NCBI RefSeq assembly: GCF_019091455.1
Contig: NZ_JAGXJN010000005.1
Span: 62,001-126,000 of the forward strand
Direction of reading: 5' to 3'
From: Chitinophaga sp. GbtcB8
GTDB taxonomy: Bacteria > Bacteroidota > Bacteroidia > Chitinophagales > Chitinophagaceae
Length of the DNA: 64,000 bases
A program made the translations under genes and the position numbers. The first letter of the stretch is position 1, and each line of letters opens with the position of its first letter. The notes under the pieces are model-generated. The model searched no databases and was not told the DNA's origin. It was given only the letters and a program-made list of their open reading frames with translations. This document shows, one piece after another, positions 59,370 to 64,000 of this stretch.

Positions 59370-59404
59370 ACTTTTAAGGCATCTTTATTTTTATGATATG
59401 GATC

Positions 59405-61819
59405 TTACAAACGAAGCAGCTTAATGGTTTTTACCACTGTTTTGCTTTGCATGTCATATACCTGTAAATAGTACCCCCCCTTTGTAACCGCGTAATTGCC
59501 TGCATTCAGCACTTTTTTGCTTTGATTAAAGGAACGGTCTGTAAATACCAGCTTGCCCTGTGCATCATACAAACGCAGCAGGTAGCTGCGGTCCCACGAT
59601 AAGCCGCTGACGGTAAACTGCCCATTGAAAGGGTTAGGTAAAACCGTCAGCTCACCCGTAATATCATCCGCTGTTATGCCATGCCGGCCGGCGCCCACCA
59701 TCAATGGGGCCGGCGCCCCGGTAATAGTAAAGTTTTGTATAAGGCTAATACTGTCCAGCTTATGCTTAAAAGTAACTTTTAGCTGGTGCGTGCCTGCGCT
59801 GTACATGGATGGCGACAGCACAAATGTTTTGTCGGCAGCAACAGGCAGCATTTGTGTACCGTCTATCCATACCCATACATCGGTATGCGCCTCCGGCCTG
59901 GGATAGTTGGCTATGAGAATGTTTTCCGGCTGGCCCCACTGGCTGTAGCTGGCTTTCAGCGTTCTTAAAACAGGCTGCGTATTCAGCTGCGGGTAAACCC
60001 GTAGTATTACGGGCGTATCATTTTTCGAAAGGGCGGTATCATTATAGGCCATCCATTGCAGGGTATCTACCCCTACAATATTGGGATAGGGCGTATAATA
60101 CATGCTGTCAATTTCTTCCAGCGAAATGTCGCGGCTTCTTTCGTAAAATACCTGCTTACCCTGTATGGTCAGCTTGCCATATGCCGGCAGCCGGTTAACC
60201 CTTATGGCCTTTAGCTTACCTACATAGTTTTGTTTAAACTGGCTGGCCCAGAAACGGATGGGGGTACCTTCCAGCGTATTGCGCTCAAAAGGTTTAAGTG
60301 TGTCCGGGGCCTGCACAATGTTAATATAAATAGGGGCCACATTTGTCCAGGCAACACTATCAAACGCACGGTAGCTGAAAGTATCCCTGACCGGGAAGCT
60401 GCCGGCGCTGTATTTAAGGGTATCCAGGTCCTGCCTTGAAATTATTGTATGGTTGTAAATGGGCTTGTTGTTCTTATCCAGCAATACACCCTGGGATGGG
60501 CGCGTTATGATCTCTACGAACTGCAGCGAATAAGTTTTACTGGTATCTGTATTGATGGTGCCAATACTGTGTACAAAGTCCTGGGCCACTATAGGCGTTT
60601 TATTACGGGTATACCCCCTCTTTGAAATGGGGTTTGCATAGTGAACAACTGCGGTATCTGGTCTTATTATATATAAGGTGGGGCCAATAGCCGTGGTCCA
60701 GCTGCCGGTATCATTCCAGGTCCAATAGGTGCTGCTGTCCACCACTTTTTTATTGTAGCTTCCATCATGGCTTATAAGGTAAAGTGCCTCTTTTCCCTTT
60801 CCTTTTGTTTTTACTGCAATATCGCCATCTGGATTGACCGAAACCACCCTTGCAAATTCAATATCAGTACCTGTTTGTATATGCAGCACATTATGAAACC
60901 CAAGAATACGGTCTACCGCATATACATCACCCCGTGTGTTATTCCGGTAGGGAGAGGTGAGGTTAATACCTCCTATAGTGCCATAACGTCTGTTCATTAC
61001 GGGGCTGGTAACTTCCATTGAAAAATCTGAATGTCCGTCAACATCGCCCTGTGTAAATAGAACCCGGCTTGAATCCGTATCAGAATAACTGGCATGTACC
61101 CTGGTTGGGCTGCCTTCCCGGTGGCTCAGGTAATAAGCGACTCCATCCCAACTCATTGAAATACCATAAAAATACCCCGGCTGGGTAGTATCACCATTAG
61201 ATGGTGTCAAGTGGTCGGACAGGTATGTGTTGTTGTAGAATCTATAGCGATAAAAATTTTTGCCTGTAGAATATGCAGCATGTACAAACGTAGAAATAGC
61301 AGCGCCGTAAACGGGGTCTTTCGTAAGCATTGCCCCAGCTCCTGCACCTCCCAGGCTCCAGGTCGTCAGTCCTGAATTAGGGCCATCTTGCTTGAAAAAA
61401 ATCACATTCAGCCAACCAACGTCTACATGGCTAACAGAATCCGCGATCTTGGTTAGAACATGCCCGTCCCATTCGTATAATGGCGACAGATCAGTGGTAG
61501 AATCCAGTGGTTCACCTTCTATTACTGCACCAGATGATGGTGCCACCCATATATGCGGGTGCTCATCGATTAAACCCTCTCTAAGACCACGATTAAATCC
61601 TTTGTGGTAGGGAATTATTTGTATAGTACCAGAGCCAATATTACTCAGGTAATAAGTGTAATAATCTCCCACTTGCTTATAAGACAGCAAATATTGGCCG
61701 TTATAATCCAGTATAATAGAGCTGTCGGGCGCTGTATAAAAAGGTATCAGAAAACGGTTTTGCGCAAAGGAACCTGTGCTGCATAACAGCAACAATAGAA
61801 AGAAGTAGATTTTTCCCAT
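59405..61819 (-). CDS. Secreted protein with T9SS type A sorting domain
   Basis: This 804-residue protein has a signal peptide ending SFAQ and a C-terminal ~80-residue sorting domain (LPNPFNGQFTVSG, LRLYDAQGKLVF, GGYYLQVYD, VVKTIKLLRL). It is therefore exported by the Por/type IX system and probably attached to the cell surface. The central part is beta-rich: a repeated-blade-like first half (~20-420) and Ig-like segments around 430-700. No catalytic motif is recognised. It may be an adhesin or structural surface protein. The gene is monocistronic between two intergenic regions. Confidence 0.88.
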   Translation of the reverse strand: MGKIYFFLLLLLCSTGSFAQNRFLIPFYTAPDSSIILDYNGQYLLSYKQVGDYYTYYLSNIGSGTIQIIPYHKGFNRGLREGLIDEHPHIWVAPSSGAVIEGEPLDSTTDLSPLYEWDGHVLTKIADSVSHVDVGWLNVIFFKQDGPNSGLTTWSLGGAGAGAMLTKDPVYGAAISTFVHAAYSTGKNFYRYRFYNNTYLSDHLTPSNGDTTQPGYFYGISMSWDGVAYYLSHREGSPTRVHASYSDTDSSRVLFTQGDVDGHSDFSMEVTSPVMNRRYGTIGGINLTSPYRNNTRGDVYAVDRILGFHNVLHIQTGTDIEFARVVSVNPDGDIAVKTKGKGKEALYLISHDGSYNKKVVDSSTYWTWNDTGSWTTAIGPTLYIIRPDTAVVHYANPISKRGYTRNKTPIVAQDFVHSIGTINTDTSKTYSLQFVEIITRPSQGVLLDKNNKPIYNHTIISRQDLDTLKYSAGSFPVRDTFSYRAFDSVAWTNVAPIYINIVQAPDTLKPFERNTLEGTPIRFWASQFKQNYVGKLKAIRVNRLPAYGKLTIQGKQVFYERSRDISLEEIDSMYYTPYPNIVGVDTLQWMAYNDTALSKNDTPVILRVYPQLNTQPVLRTLKASYSQWGQPENILIANYPRPEAHTDVWVWIDGTQMLPVAADKTFVLSPSMYSAGTHQLKVTFKHKLDSISLIQNFTITGAPAPLMVGAGRHGITADDITGELTVLPNPFNGQFTVSGLSWDRSYLLRLYDAQGKLVFTDRSFNQSKKVLNAGNYAVTKGGYYLQVYDMQSKTVVKTIKLLRL

Positions 61820-62031
61820 AAATAATATATTAAAGATCTGGTGTTATAATTTTATGAACACAGGAATTCATCATTCAAACACGGTTTAAATCACGGTATT
61901 AAGGCAACATGAAAACAAGGTATCTGTCAGTAATGTAGTGGTAATAGGGTTTTAAACAACCTGTGCGGCAAGTTACATTAAAAAAGTCTTTGTTGGGGCT
62001 AAATTTTTATTGACATCAGGCCTTCGTCGAA

Positions 62032-62070
62032 AAACAGCCGCCCCTGGGATAATCCCAGGGGCGGCTGTTT
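62032..62070 (-). terminator. Very strong rho-independent terminator
   Basis: A perfect 18-bp stem with a 3-base TAA loop, rich in GC and followed on the minus strand by a TTTTT run that begins in the stem. It lies 15 bp after the stop of the gene at 62085-63641. Confidence 0.92.
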
Positions 62071-62084
62071 ATAGAACGCTGCTA

Positions 62085-63641
62085 TTACCCGATCTTCTCT
62101 AACCTGGATTCAAGGCGTTTGTCTTTTTTAAAGTATTCCAGGATCATAATGGAACCTGCTTTGGCCGGCAGCACCTGCATTCTGCTGGCTTTTGACTTCA
62201 ATTCAATTTTATCCTTTGTGAATTTCGTGCCGTTATAACGAAGGGTATTAAAGGTTTGACCTTTGTAATTCGAGCTTCTCACCCAATCACCGTAACAGAT
62301 GGAAAAGGTATTATTATCCGCATCACCGGTGGTAAACTCATAATCAAAACCACCCGTTGCTTTCAGGAGCAATGCAATGGCATGCTGGCTGTGGAAGTCG
62401 CTCAATAAAAGGTCTGCCGTGTTATTTGTTTTATCATAAATGGTCGCGTCGGTCACCTTATATTTATCATTAAACTCCATAACTACCATATCCGTCGTCA
62501 CAATTTTGGTAGTGCTTGTACTACCATAAGAACCGGCTGCTGCGGAAAGTGCGGTTAAGGCAATACCACCGGCGCTGACCTGTCTTTTATAACCTTCCCC
62601 AACTGCAAAGATCTTACCATCATGGGTCCGGATCAATTTATGGATGAAGAGGAACCCAACTTTATCCAGCTTGCCTTTATTACCGGTAGGCAGGTATTTA
62701 GCGAAATCCTTACCCCAGGAGTTATAAGTTTTAGACAGCACATTCCCTTTGCCGTCAATCTCATAAATGGCCAGCCCTTTACTGAAATCTTTGGCCACAT
62801 TATCATTCTTATCAAAGTAGCTTCCCATTACCAGTATCCGGCCGCTACCTTTTACGGGTATCACATTGGAAGGTACCAGCGTGTAGGTATCATCCTCTCC
62901 GTCCAGATCAAAAATTTTCTTTTTGCTGGTAATGTCGATGCCTACCAGGTGCGCCGTGATCTTACCGCTCATCATTCTGTTCCTTTTCATTACTTCCAGT
63001 ATGATCAGGCTATCTGTGCTGCCCAGGAATTCAGCATTTGCATAACGTTCATCATCATCTGACGGAACATATGTCCAATATTTTTTTGAATTTGATGAAT
63101 AATAGTCCACCTCATAGGTACGTGTTCTACCATCTCTCAGCGGCAGTACAGAGGCATACCCTTGCTCACCCAGGTCAAATACATTCTGATTGGTTCCTTC
63201 ATCTGTGTGCATGGTCTCATACCTCTTCATGAGATCATCTGTTTTCTTGGTGTACTCCCGGCTGTATGTATATTTTAGCTTACCATCAATACCGTACACT
63301 TTCATGTCCAGTGTTTTGTTGTCCTCATTTTTGAAAAGAAAGGATATGCTGTTGCCATTATAAGCAGCTTCCAGCAAGCTTAATTTCTTTGAGTCCTGAA
63401 ACTTAATATCTTTCACCTTATTCAGGTTTTCGTCCACTATCTGCAAGGTATATTCATTGGTGCGTCTGTCTATCTTATCGCTTTGATAAAGGAAAAAATA
63501 TCCTTTTATCTGGTTATTTTCCATAATAGTGCCGCTGTTTTGCAGGTATGCGGCATAAACATTCTCTACGCTTAATTTACTTTGGGCATACAATGATGAT
63601 GTAAAAAAGAAGAATGCAACAATAAGCAGATGCTTAATCAT
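62085..63641 (-). CDS. Secreted protein, DUF6770-like
   Basis: This 518-residue protein has a signal peptide (FFFTSSLYAQS). The mature part is a series of short beta-strand repeats with many charged turns, suggesting a beta-propeller-like fold, and it has no enzyme motif that I recognise. A Gly/Ala/Ser stretch (~355-385) is unusual. It resembles Bacteroidota proteins labelled DUF6770, from memory and unverified. It follows the partial gene at the right edge by 36 bp and may share its transcript. Confidence 0.75.
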   Translation of the reverse strand: MIKHLLIVAFFFFTSSLYAQSKLSVENVYAAYLQNSGTIMENNQIKGYFFLYQSDKIDRRTNEYTLQIVDENLNKVKDIKFQDSKKLSLLEAAYNGNSISFLFKNEDNKTLDMKVYGIDGKLKYTYSREYTKKTDDLMKRYETMHTDEGTNQNVFDLGEQGYASVLPLRDGRTRTYEVDYYSSNSKKYWTYVPSDDDERYANAEFLGSTDSLIILEVMKRNRMMSGKITAHLVGIDITSKKKIFDLDGEDDTYTLVPSNVIPVKGSGRILVMGSYFDKNDNVAKDFSKGLAIYEIDGKGNVLSKTYNSWGKDFAKYLPTGNKGKLDKVGFLFIHKLIRTHDGKIFAVGEGYKRQVSAGGIALTALSAAAGSYGSTSTTKIVTTDMVVMEFNDKYKVTDATIYDKTNNTADLLLSDFHSQHAIALLLKATGGFDYEFTTGDADNNTFSICYGDWVRSSNYKGQTFNTLRYNGTKFTKDKIELKSKASRMQVLPAKAGSIMILEYFKKDKRLESRLEKIG

Positions 63642-63677
63642 AATTTCAATGTTTAGGGATCAGTTAAAAATAATTTG

Positions 63678-64000
63678 TTATTGTTTTATCAATTGACTAC
63701 TTGTGATATACTCTTTTTTAAAGTCCGGATAATAGCTAAGCTGAGGGGAATATTGATGCAAATAATGATAGCTGATGGATGAAAACTCTTCCAGGTAAAG
63801 GTTTTGTATAAATTGTAATAACAGGTTGTAACCGGAAGAAAAACCCGGCGATGGCAGCTCTACCTGCCTGCCGAGCGTATGCGCTTTCTGAGCGGCATAA
63901 CAACTATTCAATATTCTTCCCACCTGGGTTATCAGCCAGGGATCTGCAGGATGCTTCTCCAGCAGGACCATTGTATAATAGAGGCTCCGGGTATAGTTAT
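63678..64000 (-). CDS. C-terminal part of a protein of unknown function (runs off right edge)
   Basis: The frame is open from the right edge to the stop at 63678, giving ~106 residues. An ATG at 63971 exists, but coding sequence continues upstream (NYTRSLYYTM), so the true start is outside. The visible part is helical with a tetratricopeptide-like pattern (LLEKHPADPWLITQVGRILN). No family is assigned. Confidence 0.65.
   Translation of the reverse strand, partial: NYTRSLYYTMVLLEKHPADPWLITQVGRILNSCYAAQKAHTLGRQVELPSPGFSSGYNLLLQFIQNLYLEEFSSISYHYLHQYSPQLSYYPDFKKEYITSSQLIKQ

Larger units (their letters stand above)
58875..59404. other. AT-rich intergenic region upstream of susC-like gene
   Basis: This 530-bp stretch has no coding sequence that I can support. 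It holds a nested inverted repeat (59140-59231) and a hairpin next to the gene at 59405. The promoter for the SusC/SusD pair should lie here, but I could not identify a clear TAnnTTTG element. Confidence 0.5.

Noticed and set aside
1..64000. CRISPR arrays, insertion sequences, tRNA or rRNA genes
   Set aside because: No short spaced repeats, transposase genes or RNA gene signatures were seen on reading the window.

Overview
The window looks like a Chitinophaga-type member of the Bacteroidota (inferred). It carries a SusC/SusD pair, a T9SS-sorted secreted protein, a PL1 pectate lyase lipoprotein, MacB/FtsX-type permeases and one Bacteroidota-style promoter candidate, and its base composition is moderate. 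About three quarters of the window (1 to ~48150) is one large non-ribosomal peptide/polyketide (NRPS/PKS) cluster. The cluster runs off the left edge, so the termination end of the assembly line is not visible.

Layout, in transcription order (minus strand, right to left). A LuxR-type regulator with an atypical receiver (46218-46898) sits divergently from a type II thioesterase (47437-48150). A tight polycistron then runs from 45866 past position 1. First come accessory enzymes: a SyrB2-like non-heme iron halogenase candidate, a glycosyltransferase-like protein, a LanC-like protein, a formyltransferase, a free acyl carrier protein, a free acyl-AMP ligase and an amidohydrolase. Then comes the assembly line: FAAL-ACP-C-A-T-C-A-T (30282-38561); two precursor genes, a PanD-type decarboxylase and a fused glutamate mutase (27953-30226); C-A-T-C-A-T (21590-27895); a free docking-C protein (20031-21593); half-C-A-T-C-A-T-half-C (13891-20031); a trans malonyltransferase of FenF type (12677-13894); KS-ACP-aminotransferase-C (7391-12667); half-C-A-T-C-A-T-E (300-7370); and the start of another C-domain protein (1-254).

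Reading the adenylation-domain specificity residues by eye in gene order gives: fatty acyl, X1, Val-like, Val-like, Ile-like, X2, Leu-like, a malonate unit whose beta-keto group would be transaminated, Asn, Asn followed by an E domain, then more outside the window. The mutase plus decarboxylase can be read as a supply route for 3-amino-2-methylpropanoate (glutamate to 3-methylaspartate to alpha-methyl-beta-alanine), as known for cryptophycin. The product would be an acylated, probably halogenated and possibly N-formylated lipopeptide with an iturin-like beta-amino unit placed inside the chain. I do not recognise this combination as a described compound.

Right of ~48200 the genes look like ordinary chromosome: a secreted protein, a Gdx/SugE-type SMR exporter with a Crp-family regulator, pectate lyase, an FtsX-type permease, a SusD/SusC utilisation pair, a T9SS cargo protein, a secreted protein of unknown role and a partial gene at the right edge. 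Three strong terminator hairpins separate these units.
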